Shown here piece by piece: positions 1-8,125 of a stretch of DNA of 64,000 nucleotides. The translations under genes and the position numbers were made by a program. The DNA lies in contig NZ_JAMBOT010000002.1 in NCBI RefSeq assembly GCF_023715725.1, positions 620,001-684,000 of the forward strand, read 5' to 3'. The stretch's first letter is position 1. Each line of letters starts with the position of its first letter. Source of the stretch: Paenibacillus pasadenensis. GTDB taxonomy: Bacteria > Bacillota > Bacilli > Paenibacillales > Paenibacillaceae. Below the pieces are notes generated by a model. It did not search any database. It had not been told where the DNA came from and saw only the letters and a program-made list of their open reading frames with translations.

Positions 1-1
1 G

Positions 2-169
2 GGAGAAAGTCAGCCTGACGAGGATGAGGAGCTGCATGTAGAGGCGCTCACAATGGAGCAGGCCGAGGATTATATAGAACGCGGACTAATTGGCGACGCC
101 AAAACGCTTATGGCCGTTTATCTATGGAAGCTTTCCAAGCATACCGGACAGATCGGTCTGCGCGGCTGA
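2..169 (+). CDS. nudF: ADP-ribose pyrophosphatase (NUDIX), C-terminal 55 residues only
   Basis: Open frame entering from the left edge and stopping at TGA 167-169. The visible tail is acidic (PDEDEELHVEAL) and then has the Glu/Ala-rich helix ending GDAKTLMAVYLWKL, the usual C-terminus of NudF-type ADP-ribose hydrolases, which cleave ADP-ribose to AMP and ribose 5-phosphate. The NUDIX box itself lies outside the window, so the call rests on the tail and on position: nudF precedes spoIIM-fur-xerD in Bacillus. Confidence 0.75.
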   Translation, partial: GESQPDEDEELHVEALTMEQAEDYIERGLIGDAKTLMAVYLWKLSKHTGQIGLRG

Positions 170-204
170 TGTCAGGTTGCGACATCTAGGCGGCATAACA
201 AGCA

Positions 205-233
205 TCATATTCTCCTCTTCCTGAGCATATGCT
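205..233 (+). promoter_or_regulatory. Candidate sigma-E promoter for spoIIM
   Basis: TCATATT (205-211) matches the sigma-E -35 consensus KMATATT exactly. It is followed after 14 bases by CATATGCT (226-233), 6 of 8 to CATACAMT. It lies about 40 bases upstream of spoIIM, which is a mother-cell sigma-E gene in Bacillus. Assignment is by motif and context only. Confidence 0.55.
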
Positions 234-271
234 GTCCTCAACGGACTTGCTTCGGAGAGGGAGGGGCAAAT

Positions 272-907
272 ATGCTTGCTGCGGCGGTAAAAAAGGGTAC
301 GGAGCAGCGTGTGCTGCTCCTTTTTTTGACGATTCTGTTCGGTGCAGGCGTTATATTCGGAGCGCTTCTGGCCAGCGGGCTCGACGGGGATCAGCGGAGC
401 GTGCTGCAGGAGGAGCTGAACGTGTTCCTGCTGCAGCTGGCCCAGCATGGTTCCGGAGACGAGGGCGGTAAAGCGGAATTTTGGCAAAGCTTCTGGCTGC
501 ACGGCCGCTGGCTGCTCGTCATTGCGCTGATGGGCTTGGCGGTCATTGGCCTGCCGGTCATTCTGGCGCTTGATTTTTTCAAAGGCGTGCTGGTAGGCTT
601 CGCCGTGGCAACTTTGGCGATCCAGCATGGCGGAAAAGGCCTTGCCTTCTCGCTTCTGTCGGTGCTTCCGGCGAATTTGCTCAGCGTGCCGGCATATCTT
701 GCGGCAAGCGCGGCTTCTATATCATTCGCAACGTTTATAATCCGCTTCCGCCTCATCCGCCGTTCCGGATCGCTGCTGCCCGCAGCTTCAACGCTTGCGG
801 TTACAACCGCCGGGATGCTCTTGGTGCTTGCCGGGGCATCGGCGCTTGATGCGTGGTTGTCGCCCGCGCTCATGGCTTGGGCTGCGGAGTGGCTCATTGC
901 GGGCTGA
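272..907 (+). CDS. spoIIM: Stage II sporulation protein M
   Basis: 211-residue integral membrane protein, the usual SpoIIM length. Hydrophobic segments lie near residues 13-35, 78-105, 108-135, 140-160 and 175-205. SpoIIM is a mother-cell membrane scaffold of the SpoIID-SpoIIM-SpoIIP complex that remodels septal peptidoglycan during engulfment. The ATG is preceded by GGGAGGGG at 259-266. A sigma-E-like promoter sits just upstream, and the order nudF-spoIIM-fur matches Bacillus. Family call is from topology, length and synteny. Confidence 0.88.
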   Translation: MLAAAVKKGTEQRVLLLFLTILFGAGVIFGALLASGLDGDQRSVLQEELNVFLLQLAQHGSGDEGGKAEFWQSFWLHGRWLLVIALMGLAVIGLPVILALDFFKGVLVGFAVATLAIQHGGKGLAFSLLSVLPANLLSVPAYLAASAASISFATFIIRFRLIRRSGSLLPAASTLAVTTAGMLLVLAGASALDAWLSPALMAWAAEWLIAG

Positions 908-911
908 ATCA

Positions 912-941
912 TTGACTTGGGGTTCAGCTTGCAACTATAAT
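912..941 (+). promoter_or_regulatory. Vegetative sigma-A promoter for fur
   Basis: TTGACT (912-917), an 18-base spacer, and a perfect TATAAT (936-941). It starts just after the spoIIM stop and predicts initiation near 947-949, about 47 bases before the chosen fur start. No clear 19-base Fur box was seen across it. Confidence 0.7.
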
Positions 942-994
942 AGATTCATAAGTGCCGGCGGCTAGCCGGTTTTCTTGTGGCAAGGGGGAAAGTT

Positions 995-1453
995 ATGGAA
1001 GCCCGGATTGATTCCATTAAGCAGCAGCTCCAGTCGCAGGGCTACAAGTTGACCCCGCAGCGTGAAGCAACCGTACGCGTTCTCCTCGAGAACGAAGAGG
1101 ATCATCTCAGCGCCGAGGACGTGTTCATGCTCGTCAAGGACAAAGCGCCTGAGATCGGTCTCGCTACCGTTTACCGCACGCTGGAGCTACTAACGGAGCT
1201 GCACGTCGTGGAGAAGATGAACTTCGGCGATGGCGTGGCCCGCTATGACTTGAGAACAGATAACAGCAAGCATCATCATCATCATTTGATTTGTGTGCAG
1301 TGCGGATCGATGGAAGAGATCAAGGAGGACTGGCTCGGACCTCTAGAGGAACGGCTGGAACTAGAATTCGGATTCACCGTGCTGGACCACCGCCTGGATT
1401 TCCAAGGCATTTGCCGGCGTTGCCGGGAAGCCAACGATTCGAAGAAGCCCTAA
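995..1453 (+). CDS. fur: Ferric uptake regulator family protein Fur
   Basis: 152 residues. It has an N-terminal winged helix (LTPQREATVRVLLENEEDHLSAEDVF), a metal-binding region with a five-histidine run (KHHHHHLIC), then CVQCG and CRRC zinc-binding cysteine pairs. Fur represses iron-acquisition genes when loaded with Fe(II). Family members include PerR and Zur; position between spoIIM and yqzK-xerD is that of B. subtilis Fur, so Fur is preferred. A GTG at 977 is also in frame, but ATG 995 is preferred because AAGGGGG (981-987) sits at the right distance. Confidence 0.9.
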   Translation: MEARIDSIKQQLQSQGYKLTPQREATVRVLLENEEDHLSAEDVFMLVKDKAPEIGLATVYRTLELLTELHVVEKMNFGDGVARYDLRTDNSKHHHHHLICVQCGSMEEIKEDWLGPLEERLELEFGFTVLDHRLDFQGICRRCREANDSKKP

Positions 1454-1517
1454 CAGCTCCGTATTCATCGTCCATCCCTATTTACGGGCTGGCGATGAAT
1501 GCCGGAGCTGTTTAATT
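1452..1517 (+). terminator. Rho-independent terminator of fur
   Basis: Long inverted repeat overlapping the fur stop. AACAGCTCC (1452-1460) pairs with GGAGCTGTT (1504-1512), with a second paired block ATTCATCG/CGATGAAT inside, followed by a weak T-rich tail. Confidence 0.6.
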
Positions 1518-1611
1518 TAATCGGTCCCCTCAAGGCTCCAGCGGAGGACCGGGACATAACCCTTTCCTGCTGCGCATACCTTGTCTTATGGGAAAGGGGG
1601 CGGCCCGGGAA

Positions 1612-1848
1612 ATGATCGTCTCTGTGCGCAGATGGTTGTCCAGGCTTGTTTTTGCGGCAATATTTGCTTGTTTAACCGCCATTGTATATGAAGGCTTTCA
1701 GCTCGCTCAAGTCTGGATCAGGCCGCTTGATCCGTACGCGGTTCCACGCGGACAGGCGCTGAAAGTATTCGAACAGCCGTACGAGGTCCCGCCGGAGGGC
1801 GGCTCCATCATGGATCGTTTGCGCTGGTTTTATTACAATGGCGAATGA
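1612..1848 (+). CDS. yqzK: YqzK-like DUF4227 membrane-anchored protein
   Basis: 78 residues from ATG 1612, with one N-terminal membrane helix (residues 8-27) and a short polar tail ending in aromatic residues (WFYYNGE). It resembles B. subtilis YqzK (DUF4227), of unknown function, which also sits between fur and xerD. The longer frame from ATG 1588 lacks a ribosome site, whereas GGAAAGGGGG (1591-1600) precedes 1612. Small size limits certainty; synteny is the main support. Confidence 0.72.
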   Translation: MIVSVRRWLSRLVFAAIFACLTAIVYEGFQLAQVWIRPLDPYAVPRGQALKVFEQPYEVPPEGGSIMDRLRWFYYNGE

Positions 1849-1882
1849 TTGCCTGCGATCAACTCGATAACCGTAAGCGATG

Positions 1883-1914
1883 AGCCCGGGACAGCTGTTC
1901 CGGGCTGATTTTTT
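1883..1914 (+). terminator. Rho-independent terminator after yqzK
   Basis: AGCCCGGGACAG and CTGTTCCGGGCT form a near-perfect 12-bp palindrome (1883-1906), followed by GATTTTTT. Confidence 0.8.
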
Positions 1915-2059
1915 GCGTAAGCCGCTTTAGCCGCAGCAGCGAAATGGATTTCATAAAAATGCATTGAAGCGGCGGCTTTGTGACAAAATGAAGGCGCTTT
2001 AACGGATGTTTGCAGAACGGCATCCGAGCGTCTATACTGTGGAGCGAGGGGGGAAGGAA

Positions 2060-3028
2060 ATGGACCTTACTCAGTGCCTGTATGCCTGGCTGGACGAGCT
2101 GCAGAACGGCCGCAGAGTGTCGCCGGCAACTTACGATGCGTACAAACGGGATTTGGAGCATGCAATCGGCTGGCTGGAAGGCCAAGGGTTGTCCACAATC
2201 GGCAGCGTAGGACGCCATCATCTGACGGCTTATCTGAAGGCTTGCCGCGAGGAAGGCAGCCGCAGCTCGACGGTCAGCCGCCGCCTTGCATCCATCCGTT
2301 CCTTTTACCGTTTTTTGACTAAGGTCGGTTACACCGACCGCGACCCCTCCATGCATGTGGAGCTGCCCCGCGGTGAGTTGGCGAGGCCCGTGCCGCTGAC
2401 GCTGGACCAGGTAGAGCAGCTGCTCAATGCCCCGGAGACGGATTCTCCGGCCGGACTGCGCGACAAGGCGATGCTTGAGCTGCTGTACGGCTCCGGCGTC
2501 CGCGTGTCCGAGCTGCTGGCGATGAAGTCCGGCGATCCTCAGCCGGGTCTTGGATATGTCAAAGTGTGCTCCCCGCGCAACAAAGAACGAATTGTGCCGC
2601 TTGGCCAAATTGCCGCAGGCTGGATGGCGCTTTATTTGCGCGAGGGCAGGCCGGTGCTGCTGGAACAGCGGGCCGGAGCGAGCTCTTTGGCCCGCAAGGG
2701 AGTTGCCGGCCCGGACCAGCTTTTTCTGAATGTGTCGGGGGAGCCGCTTTCCCGGCAAGGATTTTGGAAAATCATCAAGAAGCATGCCCGCAGCTCCGGC
2801 ATCGAGGACGGCGGAGCGATTACGCCGCATACGCTGCGCACCTCATTCGCCGCTCATATGCTGGAGCGGGGGGCCGATCTGCGGGCCGTGCAGGAAATGA
2901 TGGGGCATGAGGGCATCGTGTCGACCGAGCGTTACGCCGGACCCGACCGGCCCAGAGTCAAGGATGTGTACGAACAAGCGCATCCCCGTTCCGGCGTCCG
3001 CATTGAAGGCAGCCGGAACGACAGTTAA
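2060..3028 (+). CDS. xerD: Site-specific tyrosine recombinase XerD
   Basis: 322 residues. The N-terminal SAM-like core-binding domain (about 1-95) is followed by the tyrosine recombinase catalytic domain. Catalytic residues visible are R148 (GSGVRVSEL), K175 (RNKER), H257 and R260 (HTLR), H283 (GHEG) and the nucleophile Y292 (STERYAG). XerD resolves chromosome dimers at dif together with XerC/CodV. HTLRTSF replaces the more usual HTLRHSF, and the tail after Tyr292 is about 20 residues longer than in B. subtilis RipX. ATG 2060 follows GGGGGGAAGG; the ORF also extends to 2006 without a good site. Confidence 0.88.
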   Translation: MDLTQCLYAWLDELQNGRRVSPATYDAYKRDLEHAIGWLEGQGLSTIGSVGRHHLTAYLKACREEGSRSSTVSRRLASIRSFYRFLTKVGYTDRDPSMHVELPRGELARPVPLTLDQVEQLLNAPETDSPAGLRDKAMLELLYGSGVRVSELLAMKSGDPQPGLGYVKVCSPRNKERIVPLGQIAAGWMALYLREGRPVLLEQRAGASSLARKGVAGPDQLFLNVSGEPLSRQGFWKIIKKHARSSGIEDGGAITPHTLRTSFAAHMLERGADLRAVQEMMGHEGIVSTERYAGPDRPRVKDVYEQAHPRSGVRIEGSRNDS

Positions 3029-3056
3029 TTTTTAATGACGAGAGGACGATTGACAA

Positions 3057-3878
3057 ATGAACACACAAGCCAAACAAATCCAGGAAGCCGTAGAGTTTAT
3101 TCGTTCCCAAAGCCCGGTCAAGCCGCAGGTCGGTTTAATTATGGGTTCCGGACTCGGCGTACTGGCTGATTATATTGAACAAGCTGTAACGATTTCCTAT
3201 AGCGATATTCCGCATTTTCCGGTTTCTACGGTTGAAGGCCATGCTGGCGAGCTTCTGGTAGGCACTCTGTCCGGCGTTCCGGTCGTGCTCATGAAGGGCC
3301 GCTTCCATATGTACGAAGGTTATGGGGCTGAGCTTACGGCGTTCCCAGTCCGCGTCATGAAAGCGCTTGGAGCGGACAAGCTGGTCGTTACAAACGCAGC
3401 GGGCGGCATCAACACCAACTTCGCGGACGGCGACCTGATGCTCATTTCCGATCATATCAACTTCACGGGCCGCAACCCGCTCATTGGACAAAATGACAAC
3501 AATGTCGGCGTGCGCTTCCCTGATATGTCCGAAGGTTACAGCCGCCGCCTGCGCGACGTGGCCAAAGGCATTGCGGATGAGCAGGGCTTCCAGCTGCGCG
3601 AAGGCGTGTATTTGGCTGTTATGGGTCCTTCTTACGAGACTCCGGCGGAAATCCGCATGATGCGCACGCTGGGGGCGGACGCAGTCGGCATGTCCACGGT
3701 GACAGAGGTCATTGCGGCTAACCATTGCGGCATGGAAGTTGTTGGAATTTCGTGCATTACGAACATGGCAGCAGGTATTTTGGATCAGCCTTTGTCGCAC
3801 ACAGAGGTCATTGAAACGACAGAACGTGTCAAATCCCGCTTTTTAAGTCTTGTGCAAACGCTTGTTTCACGTCTTTAG
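3057..3878 (+). CDS. punA: Purine nucleoside phosphorylase
   Basis: 273 residues, class II (trimeric) purine nucleoside phosphorylase. It splits inosine, guanosine and deoxy-forms with phosphate for purine salvage. Visible family signatures: IMGSGLG (28-34), TVEGHAGEL, MKGRFHMYEGY, VTNAAGGIN, MGPSYETPAEIRM and GADAVGMSTVTEV. In Bacillus the gene follows xerD and drm/deoB (phosphopentomutase). Here it follows xerD directly, only 28 bases away, so the deoB partner is missing from this locus. ATG 3057 follows GAGAGGAC. Confidence 0.93.
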   Translation: MNTQAKQIQEAVEFIRSQSPVKPQVGLIMGSGLGVLADYIEQAVTISYSDIPHFPVSTVEGHAGELLVGTLSGVPVVLMKGRFHMYEGYGAELTAFPVRVMKALGADKLVVTNAAGGINTNFADGDLMLISDHINFTGRNPLIGQNDNNVGVRFPDMSEGYSRRLRDVAKGIADEQGFQLREGVYLAVMGPSYETPAEIRMMRTLGADAVGMSTVTEVIAANHCGMEVVGISCITNMAAGILDQPLSHTEVIETTERVKSRFLSLVQTLVSRL

Positions 3879-3990
3879 TACTAGAAATGGGCTGAAAATA
3901 ATTCTTTAGTCTCGACGGGTTATGACAGCCTTTTTCTACTCTCCGTTATATGATGACCGTGACCAATCATGAAACTTGGAGAGGAATGTA

Positions 3991-4164
3991 ATGACGGAAA
4001 ACGTTCAGCTGCATCAGCAAATCGAAAGACTGCGGGGCCAGATGGTAGAAACGGCAGCGCTGCATAACACGCTGTTTGACGGAGAGGTCCTGCAGATTAG
4101 CCAATCTCTTGACCTGCTTATCGTTCGGGTGCAGGAAGAGAGATTGACTCGACTGCGCAAATAA
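3991..4164 (+). CDS. Spo0E-family aspartyl-phosphate phosphatase
   Basis: 57 residues, mostly one predicted helical hairpin, with the family signature SQSLDLLIV (residues 36-44). Spo0E-type proteins dephosphorylate Spo0A~P and so delay sporulation. ATG 3991 follows GGAGAGG (3978-3984); a TTG at 3976 is in frame but overlaps that site. It lies between the phosphorylase gene and the dacF-spoIIA sporulation block, a position not seen in B. subtilis. Which Spo0E paralogue it is cannot be told from sequence alone. Confidence 0.8.
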   Translation: MTENVQLHQQIERLRGQMVETAALHNTLFDGEVLQISQSLDLLIVRVQEERLTRLRK

Positions 4165-4197
4165 TTCGCCTTAAGCCTTCGGCTCAAGGATCGCAAA

Positions 4198-4245
4198 GCG
4201 GGCAAGCTTGCCCGCAGCTTTCGACGTTTACTGCGTCGGAGCTGC
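4198..4245 (+). repeat. Two adjacent strong inverted repeats between spo0E-like gene and dacF
   Basis: A perfect 18-base palindrome (GCGGGC-AAGCTT-GCCCGC, 4198-4215) is followed by a second hairpin, GCAGCT..CGACG pairing with CGTCG..AGCTGC (about 4214-4245). No T-run follows directly, so this is not a classic terminator. It could be one with the next T-rich stretch (4260-4273), or a protein- or mRNA-stabilising structure. Confidence 0.5.
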
Positions 4246-4278
4246 GGCGGCTCTGCCCGTTATTTGTGTTTTCTAGCG

Positions 4279-4307
4279 GAATAACCTTCTGTTAAATGGG
4301 CGATACT
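4279..4307 (+). promoter_or_regulatory. Candidate sigma-F/sigma-G promoter for dacF
   Basis: GAATA (4279-4283), a 15-base spacer, and GGCGATACT (4299-4307). The latter fits the sigma-F -10 pattern GGNNANANT at every fixed position; the -35 has one mismatch to GYWTA. dacF is a forespore sigma-F gene in Bacillus. Motif and context only. Confidence 0.4.
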
Positions 4308-4375
4308 GGAAACAAGTAGAATGCCGTCTGTCTCTAGCGACAGCGGCAGTTGACCCATTCACTAGGAGGGAACAT

Positions 4376-5653
4376 GTGTTGAAACGAAGAATATCGGTTA
4401 TTCTTGCCGCTGCCGTAGCTGTACTCCAGCTGACCGCAGCCGCTCCCGCCTTTGCGGGAACCGCAATGCCGCAGGAGCAGCCTGCGTTTGCTTACGTTAA
4501 CCCGGACACCGGACTGCAGCTGCCAAGCGCGCTGGACAACACCGAAGCCAATGTGTCAGGCGCACCGTCGGCAACCGGAAGCGATCTCGCTCCGTCCGCC
4601 CGTTCCGCCATTGTGATGGATGCGGATAGCGGGACGATCATTTACGAAAAAAACAGTCATGACAAGCTGCCTCCGGCCAGCATTACGAAAATTATGACGA
4701 TGCTGCTTGTAATGGAGGCCATTCAAGACGGCAAGCTGAAGCTGACCGACAAAGTTTCGACGAGCGAATATGCCGCATCGATGGGCGGCTCGCAAATTTT
4801 TCTGGAGCCCGGCGAACAGATGACGGTGGACGATATGCTGAAGGGCATCGCGATGGCTTCCGGCAATGACGCGTCTGTCGCAATGGCTGAAAAAATCGGC
4901 GGAACCGAGGCTGAATTTGTCGCGATGATGAATGCAAAAGCGGCTCAGCTTGGCCTCAAGGACACGAGTTTTGCCAATCCGAACGGACTTCCGGCGGCGA
5001 ATCACTACACCTCGGCGCATGATATTGCCGTTATGTCGCGCGAGCTGCTCAAGCACAGCCAAATTACGAAATATACCGGACAATACCAGGACTACTTGCG
5101 GAAGGACAGCGAGAAGCCGTTTTGGCTGGTCAATACGAATAAACTCGTTCGTTTTTACACTGGAGCGGACGGGCTGAAAACCGGGTATACGAGCGAGGCT
5201 AAATACTGTTTGTCTGCTACCGCGAAGCGGGATGGAATGAGGCTTGTTGCCGTCGTTATGGGCGAACCGAACACCAAAACGCGCAATGCCGAGGTGTCGG
5301 GCATGCTGGATTATTCATTCGCGCAGTACGCCAACTATCCGATTTTGAAAAAAGGCGACAGCATGGGAACGCTGACGGTTGAAAAAGGCGTACAAGGAAA
5401 GCTGCCGATTACGGCTCAGCATAACTACAGCATTCTGATGAAAAAAGGCGCCGCAGCTAAAGACATCCGTCATGAGATCGTCTGGGACGGCCCTGTAAAA
5501 GCTCCGGTTAAACTTGGGGATCGCGTCGGCAAGCTGATTGTGTATCAGGGCGATAAGGTCATCAAGGAATTCCCGCTTGAAATGCCGGTATCCGTCGAAC
5601 GCGCCGGCTGGTGGAAGCTGTTTAAACGCTCCACAGGCAGCCTGTTCAGCTAA
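4376..5653 (+). CDS. dacF: D-alanyl-D-alanine carboxypeptidase DacF
   Basis: 425 residues. It has a signal peptide (about 1-27, cut after PAFA) and a penicillin-binding peptidase S11 domain with active-site S102-ITK-105, S162GN164 and K268TG270. A C-terminal PBP5-like beta domain and an amphipathic tail (WWKLFKRSTGSLF) complete it. It trims D-Ala from pentapeptides, limiting cross-linking of forming spore peptidoglycan. GTG 4376 or TTG 4379 initiates, after AGGAGGG (4363-4369). It sits directly upstream of spoIIAA, as in Bacillus, where read-through from dacF into spoIIA occurs. Confidence 0.92.
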   Translation: MLKRRISVILAAAVAVLQLTAAAPAFAGTAMPQEQPAFAYVNPDTGLQLPSALDNTEANVSGAPSATGSDLAPSARSAIVMDADSGTIIYEKNSHDKLPPASITKIMTMLLVMEAIQDGKLKLTDKVSTSEYAASMGGSQIFLEPGEQMTVDDMLKGIAMASGNDASVAMAEKIGGTEAEFVAMMNAKAAQLGLKDTSFANPNGLPAANHYTSAHDIAVMSRELLKHSQITKYTGQYQDYLRKDSEKPFWLVNTNKLVRFYTGADGLKTGYTSEAKYCLSATAKRDGMRLVAVVMGEPNTKTRNAEVSGMLDYSFAQYANYPILKKGDSMGTLTVEKGVQGKLPITAQHNYSILMKKGAAAKDIRHEIVWDGPVKAPVKLGDRVGKLIVYQGDKVIKEFPLEMPVSVERAGWWKLFKRSTGSLFS

Positions 5654-5704
5654 ATCGGCGAGAAATGTCATAGCCTGACGGCCTGCTTCTAGTTTTGTCG
5701 TCAG

Positions 5705-5734
5705 GCAGGAAAGCGGCGCTGCAAAAGAGAAATC
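5705..5734 (+). promoter_or_regulatory. Candidate sigma-H promoter for spoIIA
   Basis: GCAGGAAAG (5705-5713) fits the sigma-H -35 RNAGGAWWW at eight of nine positions. After 12 bases comes AGAGAAATC (5726-5734), a partial match to RNNGAATWW. An 8-bp inverted repeat GCCTGACG/CGTCAGGC (5673-5680, 5699-5706) abuts and overlaps the -35. spoIIA is Spo0A- and sigma-H-dependent in Bacillus. Confidence 0.4.
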
Positions 5735-5768
5735 TTCCACCATTCAACGGGAGGAGTGTGCAGCGCCA

Positions 5769-6122
5769 ATGAGTCTTCATGTGGATCTGGAGCATCAGCG
5801 CCATGTTTTGATTGTCCGATTGCAGGGCGAGCTTGACCATCATACAGCCGACACGGTGCGGGTCCGAATGGAGGAAGCGATTCTGAGAGGCGGCAGCACC
5901 GATGTGGTGCTGAGCTTGAAGGATTTGGCTTTCATGGACAGCTCTGGCCTTGGCGTTATTCTCGGCCGTTATAAGCTGCTTAAAAGCCGTGGCGGAAAAA
6001 TGGTCATCTGCGAGGCCAGTCCTGGTGTTTACCGGCTGTTCGAGCTGTCGGGGCTGTTCAAAATTATGCCGATTCATGACAAAGAGAGCGAAGCGCTCTC
6101 AAGCCTGGAGGTGGCTTTATGA
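5769..6122 (+). CDS. spoIIAA: Anti-sigma-F factor antagonist SpoIIAA
   Basis: 117 residues, STAS fold. The phosphorylation loop [15 protein letters not shown] is visible with S58 as the expected phospho-acceptor. Unphosphorylated SpoIIAA binds SpoIIAB and frees sigma-F in the forespore; SpoIIAB re-phosphorylates it and SpoIIE removes the phosphate. ATG 5769 is preceded by GGGAGGAG. It overlaps spoIIAB by 4 bases, indicating translational coupling in spoIIAA-spoIIAB-sigF. Confidence 0.96.
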   Translation: MSLHVDLEHQRHVLIVRLQGELDHHTADTVRVRMEEAILRGGSTDVVLSLKDLAFMDSSGLGVILGRYKLLKSRGGKMVICEASPGVYRLFELSGLFKIMPIHDKESEALSSLEVAL

Positions 6123-6580
6123 GCGAGCGTCAGCAGGCCGGGGCCAATGAAATGAAGCTGAGCTTCAGCGCCAAATCCGAAAACGAAGCTTTTGCCCGCG
6201 TTGCCGTCGCTGCGTTCATTTCGCAGCTGGACCCGACGATGGAGGAGCTGAACGATCTTAAGACGGTCATCTCCGAAGCGGTAACCAATTCAATTATTCA
6301 CGGCTACGATAGCAACTCCAGCAAAATGGTGCATATTCGCGCAGCAATTAGCGGAGATTCCGTTACGATTGTCATTGCCGACGAGGGCAATGGCATTGAG
6401 GATCTGGAGCTTGCGCGCCAGCCGCTTTACACGTCCAAGCCGGAGCTGGAGCGGTCCGGCATGGGCTTTACGATTATGGAGAATTTCATGGACAGCTTTG
6501 AGGTGACCAGCGAGCCCGGACGCGGTACGCAAATCGCCATGACCAAGCGCATTGAATCCAAAAAAGCGCTGTACAATTAG
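6119..6580 (+). CDS. spoIIAB: Anti-sigma-F factor / serine kinase SpoIIAB
   Basis: 153 residues, GHKL-type ATPase fold. N-box [12 protein letters not shown]1 box DEGNGIEDL and G2 box [12 protein letters not shown] are all present. It binds sigma-F and holds it inactive, and phosphorylates SpoIIAA. Coupled by ATGA overlap to spoIIAA; sigF follows after 18 bases. Confidence 0.96.
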   Translation: MSERQQAGANEMKLSFSAKSENEAFARVAVAAFISQLDPTMEELNDLKTVISEAVTNSIIHGYDSNSSKMVHIRAAISGDSVTIVIADEGNGIEDLELARQPLYTSKPELERSGMGFTIMENFMDSFEVTSEPGRGTQIAMTKRIESKKALYN

Positions 6581-6598
6581 GCGCATAGGGGCTGAATC

Positions 6599-7354
6599 AT
6601 GGATGCCGATCTGAAAAAGAACGCGGGCCCGTTTTTGGACGATGCAGAGGTGAAGCGACTGATCGCGCTGAGCCAGTCCGGGGATACGCTTGCCAGAGAT
6701 ACGCTGGCCCGCTGCAATATTCGTTTGGTGTGGTCTGTCGTGCAGCGTTTCATGAATCGCGGTTATGAGCCGGAGGATTTGTTCCAAATCGGCTGCATCG
6801 GGCTGCTCAAGTCAGTTGACAAATTCGATCTTAGCTATGACGTGAAATTCTCCACCTATGCGGTTCCGATGATTATCGGAGAAATTCAGCGGTTTCTTCG
6901 CGACGACGGCACGCTTAAGGTGAGCCGCTCGCTCAAGGAAACGGCGAACAAGGTGCGCAAGGCGAAGGATGAGTTGTCCAAAACGCTCGGCCGGCTGCCG
7001 ACAATCAGCGAGGTGGCGGAATTCCTCGGCATCACGCCGGAGGATGTCGTGTTTGCGCAGGAAGCGAATAAACCGCCTTCTTCCATTCACGAAACGGTGT
7101 TTGAGAACGATGGCGATCCCATCACGCTGATGGATCAGATTGCCGACGAATCAAGTGAGCGCTGGTTCGACAAGCTGGCGCTGAATGAAGCGATCGGAGG
7201 CCTGAGCGAGCGGGAGCGGCTCATCGTTTATCTGCGCTATTACCGCGATCAAACCCAGTCCGAGGTGGCTGGAAGGCTGGGCATATCCCAGGTTCAGGTA
7301 TCGCGCCTGGAGAAAAAAATATTGCAGTCCATTAAAGACCAGATCGCCCAATGA
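6599..7354 (+). CDS. sigF: RNA polymerase sigma-F factor
   Basis: 251 residues, group 3 sigma factor. Region 2 is intact (YEPEDLFQIGCIGLLK, then KFSTYAVPMIIGEIQRFLRDD), followed by region 3 and a C-terminal region 4 helix-turn-helix (QSEVAGRLGISQVQVSRLEKKIL). It is the first forespore-specific sigma factor and should drive dacF and other forespore genes. Last gene of the spoIIA operon; its terminator overlaps its last codons. Confidence 0.96.
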   Translation: MDADLKKNAGPFLDDAEVKRLIALSQSGDTLARDTLARCNIRLVWSVVQRFMNRGYEPEDLFQIGCIGLLKSVDKFDLSYDVKFSTYAVPMIIGEIQRFLRDDGTLKVSRSLKETANKVRKAKDELSKTLGRLPTISEVAEFLGITPEDVVFAQEANKPPSSIHETVFENDGDPITLMDQIADESSERWFDKLALNEAIGGLSERERLIVYLRYYRDQTQSEVAGRLGISQVQVSRLEKKILQSIKDQIAQ

Positions 7355-7374
7355 CGGGCGGTCTGGTTTTTTTT
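7338..7374 (+). terminator. Terminator of the spoIIA operon
   Basis: ACCAGATCGCCC (7338-7349) pairs with GGGCGGTCTGGT (7356-7367) over 12 bp with one wobble, followed by eight T. The left arm lies inside the sigF coding end. Confidence 0.88.
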
Positions 7375-7400
7375 GGCTGTGCAAAAAAAGGCATGGATAA

Positions 7401-7430
7401 GAGTAGCGGCAGCAAGGCTGTTCCATACTA
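7401..7430 (+). promoter_or_regulatory. Candidate sigma-G promoter for the spoVA operon
   Basis: GAGTA (7401-7405, 4 of 5 to GHATR), an 18-base spacer and CATACTA (7424-7430, exact to CATNNTA). Its start would be near 7437, which excludes the upstream in-frame start at 7373 for spoVAA. The spoVA operon is forespore sigma-G-controlled in Bacillus. Confidence 0.5.
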
Positions 7431-7468
7431 ACCAGGAGACGGAAATGTTGCCGGAAGGAGGCGGTGCC

Positions 7469-8125
7469 ATGCCGCGCAGAGGACATCATTCCGGGGGGCG
7501 CACCGTTTACCTGAGGATGAAAAAGCGAATTTCCTGTCCGCCGGGCGGCACGGTGCTGCTCGGCTCGGTCGCCAGGCTGCTTGCTGAAGAAGGGCTGACG
7601 GAGCAGCTAAGGCGCATCCCGCTTTATACCCACCGGCCGGAAGACGGCAACCGCGTCGTAATCGATGTGCTGCAGATTATAAAGGCGCTGCGCGAAACGG
7701 CCCCCGATGCCGACGTGGAAACGTATGGAGACCCGCAGGTGCTGATCATGGTGGAAACGCAGGACTCCAGATCCCCGCGCATGGCGGTGCTGGCAGGCGC
7801 ATGGCTGCTGTTATTTTTCGGAGCGGGCCTTGCGATTATGAATTTTCACACGGATGTGAGCATGAAGGAGGTTCATCAACGGCTGGCGCTGCTGCTTACC
7901 GGGAAGGAGTCGCTCCATCCGCTTTGGTTCCAGATTCCTTATTCCATCGGAGTAGGCCTCGGTATGGTGCTGTTCTTCAACCATCTGTTCCGCAAAAAGC
8001 TGAACGAGGAGCCTAACCCCTTGGAGCTTGAAATGTACAACTATCAGGAAAATATTAATGCGTACGTCATTTCCGATGAAATGCGCAAAAAAGCCAGCCG
8101 CGTAGAGGGGCAGGAGCATGACTGA
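7469..8125 (+). CDS. spoVAA: Stage V sporulation protein AA
   Basis: 218 residues: an N-terminal cytosolic domain (about 1-105) and two membrane helices near residues 112-130 and 155-175. SpoVAA is an inner-membrane component linked to dipicolinic acid channel function in spores. ATG 7469 is chosen because AAGGAGG (7455-7461) precedes it by 7 bases; ATG 7445 is a weaker alternative. It overlaps spoVAB by 8 bases. Identified by length, topology and position after sigF. Confidence 0.85.
   Translation: MPRRGHHSGGRTVYLRMKKRISCPPGGTVLLGSVARLLAEEGLTEQLRRIPLYTHRPEDGNRVVIDVLQIIKALRETAPDADVETYGDPQVLIMVETQDSRSPRMAVLAGAWLLLFFGAGLAIMNFHTDVSMKEVHQRLALLLTGKESLHPLWFQIPYSIGVGLGMVLFFNHLFRKKLNEEPNPLELEMYNYQENINAYVISDEMRKKASRVEGQEHD

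Noticed and set aside
7373..7469. Longer N-terminus for spoVAA
   Set aside because: Would start upstream of the predicted sigma-G promoter and inside the sigF terminator tail.
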